A stretch of 64,000 nucleotides of DNA from Accumulibacter sp. (GTDB taxonomy: Bacteria > Pseudomonadota > Gammaproteobacteria > Burkholderiales > Rhodocyclaceae), in NCBI GenBank assembly GCA_017302455.1, contig JAFLDO010000019.1:26916-90915 (forward strand). The letters run 5' to 3'. The translations under genes and the position numbers were made by a program. This document shows, piece by piece, positions 43,798-54,554 of this stretch. The notes below the pieces were generated by a model. That model saw nothing but the letters and a program-made list of their open reading frames with translations, searched no databases and had not been told where the DNA came from. The first letter of the stretch is position 1; every line of letters begins with the position of its first letter.

Positions 43798-44895
43798 CTA
43801 CTTCTTCACGTAGTCGTACTTGCCGTCCTTCCACTGGTACACAACGAAGGCGGGAGCCGAGCTGTTGCCATTGGCGTCGAACGAGATCTTGCCGATGACG
43901 GTGTCGAAGGTGCCGCTGCGCAGCGCTTTTTCGAGGTCGCCGTACTTCGTGCTCTTGGCCTTGACGGCGGCCTGATCGAAGAGCTGGAAGGCGGCATAGG
44001 CGTAGAGGACGTAGCCTTCCGGCTCGATCTTGGCATCGTGGAACTTCTTCACCACCGCGGCGGCGCTCGGGTTCTTGCGGGCGTCCGGGCCGAAGGTGAA
44101 CAGCACGTTGTTGGCCTGCGCGCCGGCGGCGGTCGCCAGTTCGGAGTTGGACATCGTGTCGCCGCCCATGATCGTGAGCTTCAGCCCGGCCTGCTGCGCC
44201 TGGCGCAGGATCAGCGCGACTTCCGTGTGGTAGCCGCCGAAGGCCATCACTTCGACGCGGGCCGACTTGAGCTTGCTGACCAGGCCGGAGTAATCCTTCT
44301 CACCGGCGGTGATCGACTCGCGCAGCGCCGGCTTGGCGCCCTTGGCCTCCATCGCCTTGGCGACTTCGTCGGCGAGACCCTTGCCGTAAGCGCTCTTGTC
44401 GTCGACGACGGCAATCTTCTTGCCCTTGAAGTTCTCGGCGAGGTAGGCGCCGGCCACTTGTCCCTGCTGGTCGTCACGACCGGCGATGGCGAAAATGTTC
44501 TTCAGGCCGCGGTCGGTGACCTTCGGGTTGGTCGACACGGTGACCATCGGGATCTGCGCCTCGTTGTACACGTCGGACGCCGGGATCGTCGATGACGAAC
44601 ACCAGTGGCCGTGCATGAACACGATCTTCTTGTTCACCATCGTGTTGGCAACCGCGACGGCCTGCTTCGGATCGCAGGCGTCGTCACCGATTTCGAGTTT
44701 CAACTTCTGGCCGAGCACGCCACCCTTGGCGTTGATGTCGGTGATGGCCATCTCGGCGCCCTTCTTGATCTGGTCGCCCGCCGAGGCGTACTGGCCGGTC
44801 ATCGGTCCGGCGATGGCCACGGGATGATCGGCCCAGGCGTTGGCTGCGGCCAGGGCGAGCAGGCTGAAGCCGGCTGCCAGGATACGTTTGCTCAT
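43798..44895 (-). CDS. livK: Branched-chain amino-acid ABC transporter, binding protein LivK
   Basis: 365 residues with a signal peptide (cleavage near ANAWA-DH). The periplasmic binding fold type I has the family elements PVAIAGPMTGQYASAGDQIKKGAEMAI, VNKKIVFMHGHWCSSSTIPA and GRDDQQGQVAGAYL. One cysteine pair (DACDP and HWCSS) fits the disulfide of Liv/Leu-binding proteins. It delivers leucine, isoleucine, valine or related compounds to LivHMGF, encoded at 32.7-36.5 kb. It starts inside the last codon of the GntR regulator gene. Confidence 0.93.
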   Translation of the reverse strand: MSKRILAAGFSLLALAAANAWADHPVAIAGPMTGQYASAGDQIKKGAEMAITDINAKGGVLGQKLKLEIGDDACDPKQAVAVANTMVNKKIVFMHGHWCSSSTIPASDVYNEAQIPMVTVSTNPKVTDRGLKNIFAIAGRDDQQGQVAGAYLAENFKGKKIAVVDDKSAYGKGLADEVAKAMEAKGAKPALRESITAGEKDYSGLVSKLKSARVEVMAFGGYHTEVALILRQAQQAGLKLTIMGGDTMSNSELATAAGAQANNVLFTFGPDARKNPSAAAVVKKFHDAKIEPEGYVLYAYAAFQLFDQAAVKAKSTKYGDLEKALRSGTFDTVIGKISFDANGNSSAPAFVVYQWKDGKYDYVKK

Positions 44896-45584
44896 TTGTT
44901 TCCTCCTTTGCTACGGTGGTCGTTAAGGTAACTGACAAGTGACGCACCCGCATCGAGCACGTGTGCCCGAGTGAGTTCTGCCGCCGCGTCGGGGTCCCGG
45001 CGGACAAACGCACCGAGGATCTCGGTATGTTCGTGCTGGGTCTTGGGCATTTCGGTGGTAACGGACAGGAGCGCCCGCACATAGCGCTCGACCTTGTTGT
45101 AGAGGGAGCGGATTTCGGCGAGCAGGATCGGTCGTCCCGCCGCTGCGTAGAGCGTCGAATGGAACAGCCAGTTCAACTCGCCCCAGCGACCGGCGTCGGT
45201 GGCCTGTCCGAAGGCGTCGAGATGCTGGCGTGCCACTTCGATCGTCTGCTCGCTGATCAGCGGTACGGACAGGCGCGCCGCGCGGGCCTCGAGCATCGCC
45301 CGAATCTCCATGTACTCGTCGATCTCGTCCGCCGAAAGCGAGGCGACGACGGCGCCCCGGTTGCGCAGAAAGGTCACCAGGCCTTTTGCCTCGAGGTGCT
45401 TGAGCGCTTCGCGAACCGGGATCTTGCTGACATGGAAATGGCCAGCGATCTCGTCCTGCCGGAGCACTTCCCCGGCCGGCAGGAGGCCGTCGACGATCGC
45501 CTTCTTGAGCGTCTGTGCGACATGATCCGACGCGCTGAGGCGTGGCACCTTCTGGGCGGAGATCAGTTCAAGGGCCGAGGGCAT
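44892..45584 (-). CDS. GntR-family (FCD) transcriptional regulator
   Basis: 230 residues. An N-terminal winged helix (about 20-85: SDHVAQTLKKAIVDGLLPAG, then HVSKIPVREALKHLEAKGLV) is followed by a FadR-type FCD ligand domain (~95-220) with the metal-binding His residues in HSTLYAAAG, HEHTEILGAF and RAHVLDAG. Because livK overlaps its stop by 4 bp, it probably controls itself and livK in response to an amino acid or organic acid. The palindrome 18 bp before its ATG is a likely operator. Confidence 0.9.
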   Translation of the reverse strand: MPSALELISAQKVPRLSASDHVAQTLKKAIVDGLLPAGEVLRQDEIAGHFHVSKIPVREALKHLEAKGLVTFLRNRGAVVASLSADEIDEYMEIRAMLEARAARLSVPLISEQTIEVARQHLDAFGQATDAGRWGELNWLFHSTLYAAAGRPILLAEIRSLYNKVERYVRALLSVTTEMPKTQHEHTEILGAFVRRDPDAAAELTRAHVLDAGASLVSYLNDHRSKGGNK

Positions 45585-45602
45585 CGTCAATGGCAGATCC
45601 GA

Positions 45603-45618
45603 ATATCGTATACGATAT
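45603..45618. promoter_or_regulatory. Perfect 16-bp palindrome, probable GntR operator
   Basis: ATATCGTATACGATAT is perfectly self-complementary and is centred on GTATAC, a core common in operators of FadR/VanR-type GntR regulators. It lies 18 bp before the regulator ATG and just downstream of the predicted start site, where bound protein would block transcription. Confidence 0.7.
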
Positions 45619-45633
45619 ATGTTGCAGGCCGCG

Positions 45634-45662
45634 ACCATACAGACAGATTCCGCTCGTGGCAA
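45634..45662 (-). promoter_or_regulatory. Predicted promoter of the gntR-livK unit
   Basis: TTGCCA (45662-45657) and TATGGT (45639-45634) are separated by 17 bp on the minus strand. The start site would fall near 45627, directly before the GTATAC palindrome. Confidence 0.4.
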
Positions 45663-45709
45663 GCTGCAGTGCAGCAATCTGCCCCGGCAAGGGACGTAGG
45701 GGCGTAGGC

Positions 45710-45800
45710 GTAGCCTGGATGGAGTGCAACGGAATCCAGGGAAGGATGGCCTCGCGCACCGCCTTGCTCCCCGGATTCCGTTGCACTCCATCCGGGCTAC
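45710..45800. repeat. REP-like imperfect inverted repeat
   Basis: Two 32-bp arms (45710-45741 and 45769-45800) are inverted copies with three differences, all of which leave G-T pairs in RNA. Each reads GTAGCC[T/C]GGATGGAGTGCA followed by ACGGAATCC. The 27-nt middle is not repeated. This resembles the bacterial intergenic repeats that occur in many copies between genes, so further copies elsewhere in the genome are expected; here it lies between gntR and ygiQ. Confidence 0.65.
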
Positions 45801-45906
45801 GGTCTCTGTTTTCGAGGGTCGACGAGCTTGGCATCGCGGCGATTGCCCTGACGACATTCGCGGGGTGGCCGGGCGGCCTCGGCGCTTCCTGTAGAATCCC
45901 GACCCC

Positions 45907-48123
45907 ATGAATACACAGAGCAGCAGGGCGTGCCCCGGGGTCCCCAGGAATCTCTTCTCGTACCGCAAGTACTGGGCCAATCGCTTCGGCATCGCGCCGT
46001 TTCTGCCGATGTCGCGTGCCGAAATGGATGAACTGGGCTGGGACTCCTGCGACATCATCCTGGTCACCGGCGACGCCTACATCGATCACCCGAGCTTCGG
46101 CATGGCGCTGGTCGGGCGACTGCTCGAGGCACAGGGTTTTCGCGTCGGCATCATCAGCCAGCCTGACTGGCTGTCGGCGAAGGACTTCCGGACGCTCGGC
46201 AGGCCGAACCTGTTCTTCGGCGTCACCGCCGGCAACATGGATTCGATGGTGAATCGCTACACGGCCGATCGCAAGCCGCGTTCCGACGATGCCTACACAC
46301 CCAACGGCGAGCCGAACAAACGACCCGATCGTGCCGTCGTCGTCTACGCGCAGCGCTGCCGGGAGGCTTTTCCCGGCGCCAATGTGGTGATCGGTTCGAT
46401 CGAAGCCAGCCTGCGGCGGATTGCGCATTATGACTACTGGTCGGACAAGGTTCGCCGCTCGGTGTTGCCCGATTCGAAAGCCGATCTCCTGATCTTCGGC
46501 AGTGCCGAGCGGGCCGTCGTCGAGCTCGCGCACCGTCTTGCCGCCGGCGAAAGGATCGCCGACATCCGCGACCTGCGCGGGACGGCGTTCATGGTCGCGC
46601 GCGGCTGGCTGCCCGACAGCGGCTGGGCCGAAATCGATTCTTCCGCGGTCGATACGCCCGGGCCGCTGGTCCGCCACCCGGATCCCTATGCGATGACCGC
46701 CGAGATTGGCAAGGAGGCGGCCTGTGGTGCGCCGCCGGCGAGCCCGCAGGCGCGGCAGGGCGAGGCGCGAGCGCAGGTGATTCGCGTCGAGTTCCAGTCG
46801 CATCAACGGATGCCCAGGCTGGACCGGGCGCGCACGGCGATTCGCCTGCCTGCCTACGAGCAGGTTGCCGCCGACCCCGTGCTCTATGCGCACGCTTCGC
46901 GCACCTTCCACATCGAGTCCAACCCCGGCAATGCGCGGGCGCTGATCCAGGCGCACGGCGAGCGCGACGTCTGGCTCAACCCGCCGCCGATCCCGCTCAG
47001 CACGCCGGAAATGGACGGCGTCTTCGCCGCGCCCTTCCAGCGCCGGCCGCATCCATCGTACGGCGAAGCGAAGATTCCGGCCTTCGAGATGATCCGCTTC
47101 TCGGTCAACATCATGCGCGGCTGCTTCGGCGGCTGCACTTTCTGCTCGATCACCGAGCACGAGGGGCGAATCATCCAGAGCCGCTCCGAGCAGTCGATCC
47201 TGCACGAGATCGAGGAAATCCGCGACAAGACGCCGGGCTTCACCGGCGTCATTTCGGATCTCGGTGGCCCGACGGCCAACATGTATCGCCTGGCGTGCAA
47301 GGACCCAACGATCGAGTCCTCGTGCCGGCGCCTGTCGTGCGTCTTCCCGGGCATCTGCGAGAACCTGAATACCGACCATACGCCGTTGGTCCAGCTCTAC
47401 CGCAAGGCGCGGGCACTGCCGGGGGTGAAGAAGGTGCTGATCAGTTCGGGCCTGCGCTACGACCTGGCAGTGCGCGATCCCCAGTATGTCAAGGAGTTGG
47501 TCACCCATCACGTCGGTGGCTACCTCAAGATCGCTCCCGAGCATACCGAGGACGGGCCACTGGCGCACATGATGAAACCCGGCATGGGTTCCTACGACCA
47601 GTTCAAGGCGATGTTCGAGAAGTTCTCGAAAGAAGCGGGCAAGGAACAATACCTGATCCCGTACTTCATCGCCGCGCATCCCGGAACGACCGACGAGGAC
47701 ATGCTCAATCTGGCGCTGTGGCTCAAGCGCAACGGTTTTCGTCTCGATCAGGTGCAGACGTTTCTGCCGACGCCGATGGCGATTGCCACGGCGATGTATC
47801 ACACGCGCAGGAATCCGCTGAAGAAGGTCGGCCGCGCTTCCGAGACGGTCGAGACCGTCCGCACGGGCCGGCAGCGCCGCCTGCACAAGGCTTTCCTGCG
47901 TTATCACGACCCCAACAACTGGCCGCTGCTGCGGGAAGCGCTCAGGCAGATGGGACGGGCCGATCTCATCGGCAGCGGCAAGAAGCAACTGATTCCCGCG
48001 TTTCAGCCACCGGGGACCGGGCTTGCCGCACGCGTGGCGCGCGATCCGCAAGCGCAGCGGCGTCCGACAGCGAGCGCAGCGACCCGGATGCCGAGGTCAG
48101 CGGCCGCCACGCGGAAGCGCTGA
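45907..48123 (+). CDS. YgiQ-family radical SAM protein
   Basis: 738 residues. An N-terminal UPF0313 domain ([43 protein letters not shown]) precedes the radical SAM barrel. The cluster motif CFGGCTFC (CxxxCxxC) sits near residue 406 in a [19 protein letters not shown] context. The C-terminal region has [16 protein letters not shown]. The family is widespread and its reaction is not established. ATG 45907 directly follows CCCGACCCC, with no good ribosome site. The C-terminal ~45 residues are low-complexity and Arg/Ala-rich. Confidence 0.92.
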   Translation: MNTQSSRACPGVPRNLFSYRKYWANRFGIAPFLPMSRAEMDELGWDSCDIILVTGDAYIDHPSFGMALVGRLLEAQGFRVGIISQPDWLSAKDFRTLGRPNLFFGVTAGNMDSMVNRYTADRKPRSDDAYTPNGEPNKRPDRAVVVYAQRCREAFPGANVVIGSIEASLRRIAHYDYWSDKVRRSVLPDSKADLLIFGSAERAVVELAHRLAAGERIADIRDLRGTAFMVARGWLPDSGWAEIDSSAVDTPGPLVRHPDPYAMTAEIGKEAACGAPPASPQARQGEARAQVIRVEFQSHQRMPRLDRARTAIRLPAYEQVAADPVLYAHASRTFHIESNPGNARALIQAHGERDVWLNPPPIPLSTPEMDGVFAAPFQRRPHPSYGEAKIPAFEMIRFSVNIMRGCFGGCTFCSITEHEGRIIQSRSEQSILHEIEEIRDKTPGFTGVISDLGGPTANMYRLACKDPTIESSCRRLSCVFPGICENLNTDHTPLVQLYRKARALPGVKKVLISSGLRYDLAVRDPQYVKELVTHHVGGYLKIAPEHTEDGPLAHMMKPGMGSYDQFKAMFEKFSKEAGKEQYLIPYFIAAHPGTTDEDMLNLALWLKRNGFRLDQVQTFLPTPMAIATAMYHTRRNPLKKVGRASETVETVRTGRQRRLHKAFLRYHDPNNWPLLREALRQMGRADLIGSGKKQLIPAFQPPGTGLAARVARDPQAQRRPTASAATRMPRSAAATRKR

Positions 48124-48163
48124 CCGTTCGCGAGGGTCGCTGGCCGCAAGCGCATGCGCGGGC

Positions 48164-48502
48164 TCAGCCGGCGACCGGTGGCAATTGGTAGTGAACGGCA
48201 AGCCAGACCGTTACCGGATCGTCGCTGGTCCAGTCCACGCGGTGCCGACGATGCGGTGCGATGTCGACGTAGTCGCCGGCCTTCAGGTGGCGGGCTTGCG
48301 GCTCATCCGCGAAACGCAGGCCGGCTTCTCCCTGGACGAGCAGCACCCATTCGCCCTGCGGCTGGTCGTACCAGAAGCCCGGCGGACTGGCCTGACCCGT
48401 GGAGACGATACGTTCGATCCGGAGACCCGGCTGAGCCAGCAATTGCCGGAACTCCTCCTCGGGCGCGCTGGACGGCGGCAGTCTGGCGAACAGGTTATCC
48501 AT
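48164..48502 (-). CDS. Small cupin-domain protein
   Basis: 112 residues with one cupin barrel: the strand GEWVLLVQGEAGLRF, then LKAGDYVDIAPHRRHRVDWT. The metal-binding set is reduced, with His residues only in the HRRHR segment, so metal binding is uncertain. Such proteins often have enzyme or ligand-binding roles in the cytoplasm; function unknown. It converges with the YgiQ gene, 40 bp apart. Confidence 0.82.
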   Translation of the reverse strand: MDNLFARLPPSSAPEEEFRQLLAQPGLRIERIVSTGQASPPGFWYDQPQGEWVLLVQGEAGLRFADEPQARHLKAGDYVDIAPHRRHRVDWTSDDPVTVWLAVHYQLPPVAG

Positions 48503-48655
48503 CGGGCGGAATCATAACCCGGGCAGGCTGCGTGCGTGACCCAGCCGGGTGTGCTGAGGCGGCCGGCAGTGCCTCCGCCGGATACCCCTCAGGCTTGTCG
48601 GGCTTTCTACGCCTTTGGTATCACGGCCGGCGTTCGGCCGGCCGTCCGCCGACGG

Positions 48656-49579
48656 TCAGGGCTGCAGTTCGCGCGGCAGGGCGAAGGTCACGTTTTCCTC
48701 GGCGCCATCAAGTTGGGCGACTTGCCTGCTGTCGCCGCCCGACAGGCGATTAGCCACGTTTTCGACCAGGATCTCCGGTGCCGAGGCGCCGGCAGTGACG
48801 CCAACGCGGGTCGCGCCTGCAATCCAGGCCGGGTCGATCTCCTCGGCCCGATCGACGAGGTAGGCGCGGGCGCCGATCAGCTCGGCGACTTCGCGCAGCC
48901 GGTTCGAGTTGGAGCTTGACTGGCTGCCGACGACGAGCACGACATCGCTGTGCCTGGCCAGTTCCTTGACCGCGTCCTGGCGGTTCTGGGTGGCGTAGCA
49001 GATGTCATCCTTCTTTGGGCCGATGATTTGAGGAAACCTCTCCTTCAAGGCCGCGACCACCTGCGCCGCGTCGTCCACCGACAGCGTGGTCTGGGTGACG
49101 TAGGCTAACCGGGCAGGGGACCTGACGATGAGGTGCCTGGCGTCGGCAACGGTCTCGACGAGATACATGCCCTCGGCGCTCTGACCCATGGTTCCCTCGA
49201 CTTCCGGATGCCCCCTGTGGCCGATCATCACGATCTCGCGGCCGTCCTTGCGCATTCGGGCGACTTCGACGTGCACCTTGGTGACCAGCGGGCAGGTAGC
49301 GTCAAAGACCTTCAGGCCGCGCGCGGTCGCCTCGTCTTGCACGTTCTTGGAGACGCCGTGGGCGCTGAAGATCACGGTGCTGCCGGCAGGCACCTCGGCA
49401 AGTTCGCTGACGAAGATGGCGCCCTTGGCGCGCAGATTGTCGCAGACGAACTGGTTGTGCACGACCTCGTGGCGCACGTAGATCGGTGCGCCCTGTGTTT
49501 CGATGGCACGCTCGACGATGGCGATGGCCCGTTCGACGCCGGCGCAGAAGCCGCGCGGGTTGGCGAGAAGTATTTGCAT
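48656..49579 (-). CDS. ispH: 4-hydroxy-3-methylbut-2-enyl diphosphate reductase
   Basis: 307 residues, last enzyme of the MEP isoprenoid pathway, giving IPP and DMAPP. The three Fe-S cysteines lie in [13 protein letters not shown] (Cys12), FDATCPLV (~96) and CYATQNRQ (~195); the catalytic Glu is in [13 protein letters not shown] 49579 is the family start; a longer frame exists upstream but overlaps fkpB. fkpB ends 10 bp upstream on the same strand, the usual proteobacterial order. Confidence 0.95.
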   Translation of the reverse strand: MQILLANPRGFCAGVERAIAIVERAIETQGAPIYVRHEVVHNQFVCDNLRAKGAIFVSELAEVPAGSTVIFSAHGVSKNVQDEATARGLKVFDATCPLVTKVHVEVARMRKDGREIVMIGHRGHPEVEGTMGQSAEGMYLVETVADARHLIVRSPARLAYVTQTTLSVDDAAQVVAALKERFPQIIGPKKDDICYATQNRQDAVKELARHSDVVLVVGSQSSSNSNRLREVAELIGARAYLVDRAEEIDPAWIAGATRVGVTAGASAPEILVENVANRLSGGDSRQVAQLDGAEENVTFALPRELQP

Positions 49580-49589
49580 GGGCTGGCCT

Positions 49590-50045
49590 TCACATGATGG
49601 CGATGACTTCGACCTCGAAGCGGACCGGCTTGCCGGCAAGCGGATGGTTGAAGTCGAAGAGGGCACTGGTCTCGCTGAGCTCGCGCAGGAAGCCGGCGAA
49701 GCCGCCGGTGCTGCCGGGTGAGCTGAACTCGATCAGCGAGTTGACCTCGAGGTCGATTTCCGGAGGCAGGGCGCTACGCGCGATGCGTTCGACGAGCCGT
49801 GGGTTGTGCGGGCCAAAGGCCTTGTCCGCGGCCAGTTCGAAGACATGGCGTTCGCCGGTCGCCAGTCCGATGAGGCAGCCTTCGAGTGTTTCGGCGAGTT
49901 GACCGCTGCCCATCTGCAGGGTCGCCGGGGACAGGTCGAAGGTGCTGACATGCTCGGTACCATCGAGGTCGGCAAGGCGGTAGTGCAAGGTCAGGTAGCT
50001 GTCGGCGGCGACCGTCGCGGGGTTGCCGGTGGGGGCAGGCGTCAT
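49590..50045 (-). CDS. fkpB: FKBP-type peptidyl-prolyl isomerase (SlpA/FkpB)
   Basis: 151 residues with the SlyD-like FKBP fold: [20 protein letters not shown], then the inserted flap region and [21 protein letters not shown]. It has no His-rich metal tail, which separates it from SlyD. It assists proline-limited folding in the cytoplasm. Its place between lspA and ispH is the classical fkpB position. It lies 46 bp after lspA. Confidence 0.93.
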   Translation of the reverse strand: MTPAPTGNPATVAADSYLTLHYRLADLDGTEHVSTFDLSPATLQMGSGQLAETLEGCLIGLATGERHVFELAADKAFGPHNPRLVERIARSALPPEIDLEVNSLIEFSSPGSTGGFAGFLRELSETSALFDFNHPLAGKPVRFEVEVIAIM

Positions 50046-50091
50046 GCGCTTCTCCGTACCGCAATGAACCGGGGGCCGGGGCGGTGGCGGC

Positions 50092-50604
50092 TCACGACTG
50101 TTCCCCCGCGCCAGGGCGACCGAGATCGTGCCGGGCAGGTCTGGCGGCGAACTGGTCCCAGGCCATCAACACGGCGCCTATGCAGATCGCCGAGTCGGCC
50201 ACGTTGAAGGCCGGCCAGTAGAAGCCGGCGGCATGCCATTGAATGAAGTCGACCACGGCGCCGAAGCGCAGGCGGTCGATGACGTTGCCAAGCGCGCCGC
50301 CGAGGATCAGTGTCAGCGCCAGCGAAAGTCGGAACTCCGCACTGTGCCGGGGCAGGATACTGACGATCCACGCCGCGACGCCGAGTGCCAGGATGGTGAA
50401 GAACCAGCGCTGCCAGCCGCCGGCGTCGGACAGGAAGCTGAACGCGGCGCCGGGGTTGAAGGTCAGCACCCAGTTGAAGAAGGGAGCGACGTAGATCGTC
50501 TCGCCAGGTTGCATCGAGGCAAGCACCAGCCACTTGCTCAGCTGGTCGAGAACGATGACGATGCCGGCCAGCCAGAGCCAGCGGTCGACCTTACGCGAAG
50601 GCAC
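50092..50604 (-). CDS. lspA: Lipoprotein signal peptidase (signal peptidase II)
   Basis: 170 residues, four membrane helices. The aspartic protease cleaves signal peptides of diacylglyceryl-prolipoproteins. Catalytic Asp residues are in [15 protein letters not shown] and [17 protein letters not shown] is also conserved. The start is set at GTG 50604, which follows GGGGAGGG by 8 bp and overlaps ileS by 14 bp. A second GTG at 50613 is too close to that site. Confidence 0.93.
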   Translation of the reverse strand: MPSRKVDRWLWLAGIVIVLDQLSKWLVLASMQPGETIYVAPFFNWVLTFNPGAAFSFLSDAGGWQRWFFTILALGVAAWIVSILPRHSAEFRLSLALTLILGGALGNVIDRLRFGAVVDFIQWHAAGFYWPAFNVADSAICIGAVLMAWDQFAARPARHDLGRPGAGEQS

Positions 50605-53419
50605 GCGTTTCACCCTCCCCGTAGAGGTTGCTGATACAGCGCTGGCAGAGGCCGGGATGGTCGGGGTGTGCGCCGATGTCGTCGCGTACGTGCCAGCAGC
50701 GCTCGCACTTGGCGTGCGGCAGCGCGGCGCAGAACAGTTGCTCGTGGGCGTCATCGACGAGCACCGTCCGCGAGCAGATGAGGACAAAGCGCAGGTCGTC
50801 AGCGAGCGACGCCAGGATGCGGTGCTTCTCGCCGCCGCAATGCAGGCGAACCTCGGCCTGCAGCGACGAGCCGATCTGGCCGGCGATGCGGAGATCCTCG
50901 AGTGCTCGCATGACCTCCGCACGATAGCCGCGAATCTTGCGCCATTTGTCGAGTAGATCGCCTTCACCGGCCGGCTCCGGTAGCGGCTGCCAGGTCTGCA
51001 ACATGATCGACTCTCCGCTGTCGTCACTCTGCAGTTGCCAGATCTCCTCGGCGGTGAAGCAGAGAATCGGCGCCATCAACTTGATGAAGCATTGCAGGAT
51101 GTGCCAAAGCGCGCTCTGCGCCGAGCGGCGTGCGGTGGAAGCGGCCGCTGTGGTGTACAGCCGGTCCTTGAGGATGTCGAGGTAGAAGCCGCCGAGATCC
51201 TCGGAACAGAAGGTCTGCAGCGACTGGACGACGCGGTGGAACTCGAACCTGTCGTAGTCGGCTTCGCATTGCGCCTGCAGTTGCCGTGTCATGGCCAGTG
51301 CATAACGGTCGATTTCCAGCCAGTGCTCGACTTCGAGCATGTCGCGCGTCGCGTCGAAGTCGGCCGTGTTGGCAAGCAGGAAGCGCAGCGTATTGCGGAT
51401 CCGGCGGTAGGCTTCGACGACGCGCTTGAGAATCTCGTCGGAGATCGACAACTCGCCCGAGTAGTCGGTAGCCGCCACCCACAGACGGAGAATATCGGCG
51501 CCGAGCGTGTCGGCAATCTTCTGCGGGGCAATCACGTTGCCCTTGGACTTCGACATCTTCAGGCCCTTGCCGTCGACCACGAAGCCGTGCGTCAGCAGTG
51601 CCTTGTATGGGGCACGGCCGTCCATGGCGCAGCCGATCAACAGGGAGCTCTGGAACCAGCCGCGATGCTGGTCCGAACCTTCGAGATAGAGATCGGCCGG
51701 ATACGCCAGTTCGTCGCGGTGCGAGCCGCGCAGGACGCTTGCGTGTGTGGCGCCCGAGTCGAACCAGACGTCGAGCGTGTCGCTCATCTTGCGGTAGTGC
51801 TCGGCATCGGCGCCGAGTAGTTCGCTCGCCTCGAGGGCGAACCAGGCTTCGATGCCGGCCACTTCGACGCGCTTGGCGACGGCCTCGATCAGCTCCGGGG
51901 TGCGCGGATGCAGGGCCGCGGTTTCGCGATGCAGGAAGAAGGGGAGTGGAACTCCCCAGTTGCGCTGGCGCGAGACGCACCAGTCGGGGCGAGTCCTGAT
52001 CATCGCTTCGAGGCGCGCACGGCCCCAGGTCGGGAAGAACTGCGTTTCGTCTACCGCCCGTTCGGCGCACCAGCGCAAGCTGGGTGCCTCGTCATTGGTG
52101 GGTGTCGGCACGTCGTCTGGCGAGGTCGCACGCTGCTCCATGCCGACGAACCACTGCGTCGTGGCGCGAAAGATGATCGGCGTCTTGTGCCGCCAGCAAT
52201 GCGGGTAGCTGTGCTGGATCTTCTCGGTGTTGAGCAGGTGGCCGCTCGCCGCGAGTTCCTCGACGACCAGCGGGTTGGCGTCCCAGACGCTTCGTCCGGC
52301 GAGTTCGCCGACGGTCAGCGCCGGCGTCCCGGTGACGAAAGTGCCGTCGTCGCCGACCGGGTTGTTGACCGGCAGACCGTAGATCTTGCCGATCAGGTAG
52401 TCGTCGGTGCCATGCGCCGGCGCCGTGTGCACCAGTCCCGTTCCCGCCTCGAGCGTTACATGGCGGCCGCAGATGATCGCCACATCGCGCGCTTGAAAGG
52501 GATGCTTGAGCAGGACATGTTCGAGCGCGCCACCTTTCGCCGAACCGAGTACCCGACCCGTCAGTGCGTAACGCTGCAGGCACGCTTCGGTCAACTCGCG
52601 AACGAGGATCAGCGCGCCTTTCGCGGTGTCGACCAGGTCGTAGTCGAAGTCGGGATGGGCACTGACCGCCTCGTTGGCCGGCAAGGTCCAGGGGGTAGTG
52701 GTCCAGATCACGGCGAAGGCCGGGCCGCGCAGGTGCGTCAGGCCGAACGCCCTGGCCAGCTTGTCGGCGTGATTGGGATGCACCTCGAAGGCGACGTCGA
52801 TGGCCACCGAACTCTTGTCTTCGTACTCGACCTCGGCTTCGGCGAGTGCCGAACGGCAATCGAGGCACCAGTTGACGGGTTTGAGGCCCTGGTAGAGGTA
52901 GCCTTTGTCCAGAATCCTGCCCAGCGTGCGGATTTCGTTGGCCTCCGTCCGGAAATCCATCGTCAGGTAGGGCCGTCCCCAGTCACCGAGGACACCGAGG
53001 CGGATGAAGTCCTTCTTCTGACGCTCGATCTGCTCGGCGGCGAAAGCGCGGCACAGCTCACGCACACGGTCGGCGGGGACGTGCTTGCCGTGCCGCTTCT
53101 CGATCTGGTGTTCGATCGGCAGGCCGTGACAATCCCACCCCGGGACGTAGGGCGCGTCGAAACCGGCCAGCGTCTTCGAACGAACGATGATGTCCTTGAG
53201 GATTTTGTTGACCGCGTGGCCGATGTGAATGTCGCCATTGGCGTAGGGCGGACCGTCGTGGAGAACGAAACGCGGGCGGCCTTGCGAGGCCGCGCGGATA
53301 CTCTCGTAGACGTTGCTCTCCTGCCAGGCGGCAACCCAGCGCGGTTCGCGTCTGGCGAGGTCTCCGCGCATGGGAAATGGCGTGTCAGTCAGATTGAGGG
53401 TTTTCTTGTAGTCGGCCAT
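50591..53419 (-). CDS. ileS: Isoleucyl-tRNA synthetase
   Basis: 942 residues, class I synthetase. HIGH motif in [18 protein letters not shown] in LKMSKSKGN, the inserted editing (CP1) domain with [12 protein letters not shown], and a C-terminal zinc finger (CERCWHVRD...CQRCISN). It starts at ATG 53419, just after ribF (8-bp gap). Eight codons of ileS overlap the lspA ribosome site and start. Confidence 0.96.
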   Translation of the reverse strand: MADYKKTLNLTDTPFPMRGDLARREPRWVAAWQESNVYESIRAASQGRPRFVLHDGPPYANGDIHIGHAVNKILKDIIVRSKTLAGFDAPYVPGWDCHGLPIEHQIEKRHGKHVPADRVRELCRAFAAEQIERQKKDFIRLGVLGDWGRPYLTMDFRTEANEIRTLGRILDKGYLYQGLKPVNWCLDCRSALAEAEVEYEDKSSVAIDVAFEVHPNHADKLARAFGLTHLRGPAFAVIWTTTPWTLPANEAVSAHPDFDYDLVDTAKGALILVRELTEACLQRYALTGRVLGSAKGGALEHVLLKHPFQARDVAIICGRHVTLEAGTGLVHTAPAHGTDDYLIGKIYGLPVNNPVGDDGTFVTGTPALTVGELAGRSVWDANPLVVEELAASGHLLNTEKIQHSYPHCWRHKTPIIFRATTQWFVGMEQRATSPDDVPTPTNDEAPSLRWCAERAVDETQFFPTWGRARLEAMIRTRPDWCVSRQRNWGVPLPFFLHRETAALHPRTPELIEAVAKRVEVAGIEAWFALEASELLGADAEHYRKMSDTLDVWFDSGATHASVLRGSHRDELAYPADLYLEGSDQHRGWFQSSLLIGCAMDGRAPYKALLTHGFVVDGKGLKMSKSKGNVIAPQKIADTLGADILRLWVAATDYSGELSISDEILKRVVEAYRRIRNTLRFLLANTADFDATRDMLEVEHWLEIDRYALAMTRQLQAQCEADYDRFEFHRVVQSLQTFCSEDLGGFYLDILKDRLYTTAAASTARRSAQSALWHILQCFIKLMAPILCFTAEEIWQLQSDDSGESIMLQTWQPLPEPAGEGDLLDKWRKIRGYRAEVMRALEDLRIAGQIGSSLQAEVRLHCGGEKHRILASLADDLRFVLICSRTVLVDDAHEQLFCAALPHAKCERCWHVRDDIGAHPDHPGLCQRCISNLYGEGETRAFA

Positions 53420-53427
53420 GGCGGTTC

Positions 53428-54351
53428 TCACAACTGGAAGTAGGCTTTCGCCGCTTCGACGTCGCTGGCGATCTGCGCTTTCAGGGCGTTGAAGTCGGGA
53501 AACTTCACTTCGTCGCGCAGCTTGTGCAGGAAGCGGACGTTCAGATGGGCGCCATAAATGTCGGCAGAGAAATCGAACAGGTGCACCTCGAGCAGTGGGC
53601 GCACAACCTGATTGGCGCTCGGGCGGTAGCCGAGGTTGGCGGCGCCGCGGTGCGGTCCACCGGGCAGTCCCTTGACTTCGACCGCGAACACTCCTTGCAG
53701 CGGTGGGCGCTCGTGCTTGATGCGGATGTTGGCCGTCGCGAACCCCAGTTGACGGCCGATCTTGTCGCCGTGCACGACGCGGCCGTCGATCGAGTAAGGC
53801 CGGCCGAGCAGGCGGGCGGCGTGTTCGAGCCGGCCTTCCTGGAGTGCGTCACGAACCGCCGAGCTTGAAGCACGCTCGCCGTTGAGCGTCACGCTCTCCA
53901 TGGCTTCGACCTGAAAGCCAAGGTGGGCACCGGCCTCGCGCAGCAGGGCGAAGTTGCCGGCGCGTCGGGCACCGAAACGAAAGTCGTCGCCGACGATCAG
54001 ATGGCGTACGCGCAGGGCACCGACCAGCACACGTTCGATGAATTCCTCCGGGGCGAAGGCCGCGAAGCGGGCGTTGAAGTGGCAGACGTATGCCAGATCG
54101 ACTCCGTCGTCAGCGATCAGTTCCAGCTTTTCACGCAACGTGGAGAGGCGCGATGGCGGCGAATGCGGAGCGAAGAATTCGCGCGGGTGCGGCTCGAACG
54201 TGAGGACTGCGGCCGGCAGGCCGGCCTTGGCTGCAGCGGCCGTCAGGCGCGCGAGCAACGCCCGATGGCCGAGATGTACGCCATCGAAGTTGCCTATGGT
54301 GAGTACTGTGGCACTGGGCGCTGTCTGTGCAAAACCGCGATAGACGAGCAT
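53428..54351 (-). CDS. ribF: Bifunctional riboflavin kinase/FAD synthetase
   Basis: 307 residues. The N-terminal FMN adenylyltransferase has [15 protein letters not shown] and FEPHPREFF; the C-terminal flavokinase (about 180-307) has [20 protein letters not shown]. It makes FMN and FAD. ATG 54351 matches the family start (MLVYRGF); the ribosome site is weak. It is the first gene of ribF-ileS-lspA-fkpB-ispH and is divergent from ccoI, with 203 bp between. Confidence 0.95.
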   Translation of the reverse strand: MLVYRGFAQTAPSATVLTIGNFDGVHLGHRALLARLTAAAAKAGLPAAVLTFEPHPREFFAPHSPPSRLSTLREKLELIADDGVDLAYVCHFNARFAAFAPEEFIERVLVGALRVRHLIVGDDFRFGARRAGNFALLREAGAHLGFQVEAMESVTLNGERASSSAVRDALQEGRLEHAARLLGRPYSIDGRVVHGDKIGRQLGFATANIRIKHERPPLQGVFAVEVKGLPGGPHRGAANLGYRPSANQVVRPLLEVHLFDFSADIYGAHLNVRFLHKLRDEVKFPDFNALKAQIASDVEAAKAYFQL

Positions 54352-54554
54352 CGGAGGGTAGAGGGGACGGACAAAACATGCGATTATAACCGGCTTTGTG
54401 CGGTGCCGACCGGTGTCGCGCGCGTCCCGACCTTCTGCCGAGGCTGCGGGCGTGTTCAGATGGCGCCGCGGACAACACCTTCCCTGCGCTTGCTGTGCCG
54501 TCTGGCTCAGCAGGGACCAGTCGGCATCTTGCGTTTTCCCTGTATGCTCCAGCG

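Noticed and set aside
48620..48655. GGCCGGC/GCCGGCC-rich inverted repeat after ispH as a terminator.
   Set aside because: The stem is short, imperfect and without a T-tract; such matches are common in this GC-rich DNA.
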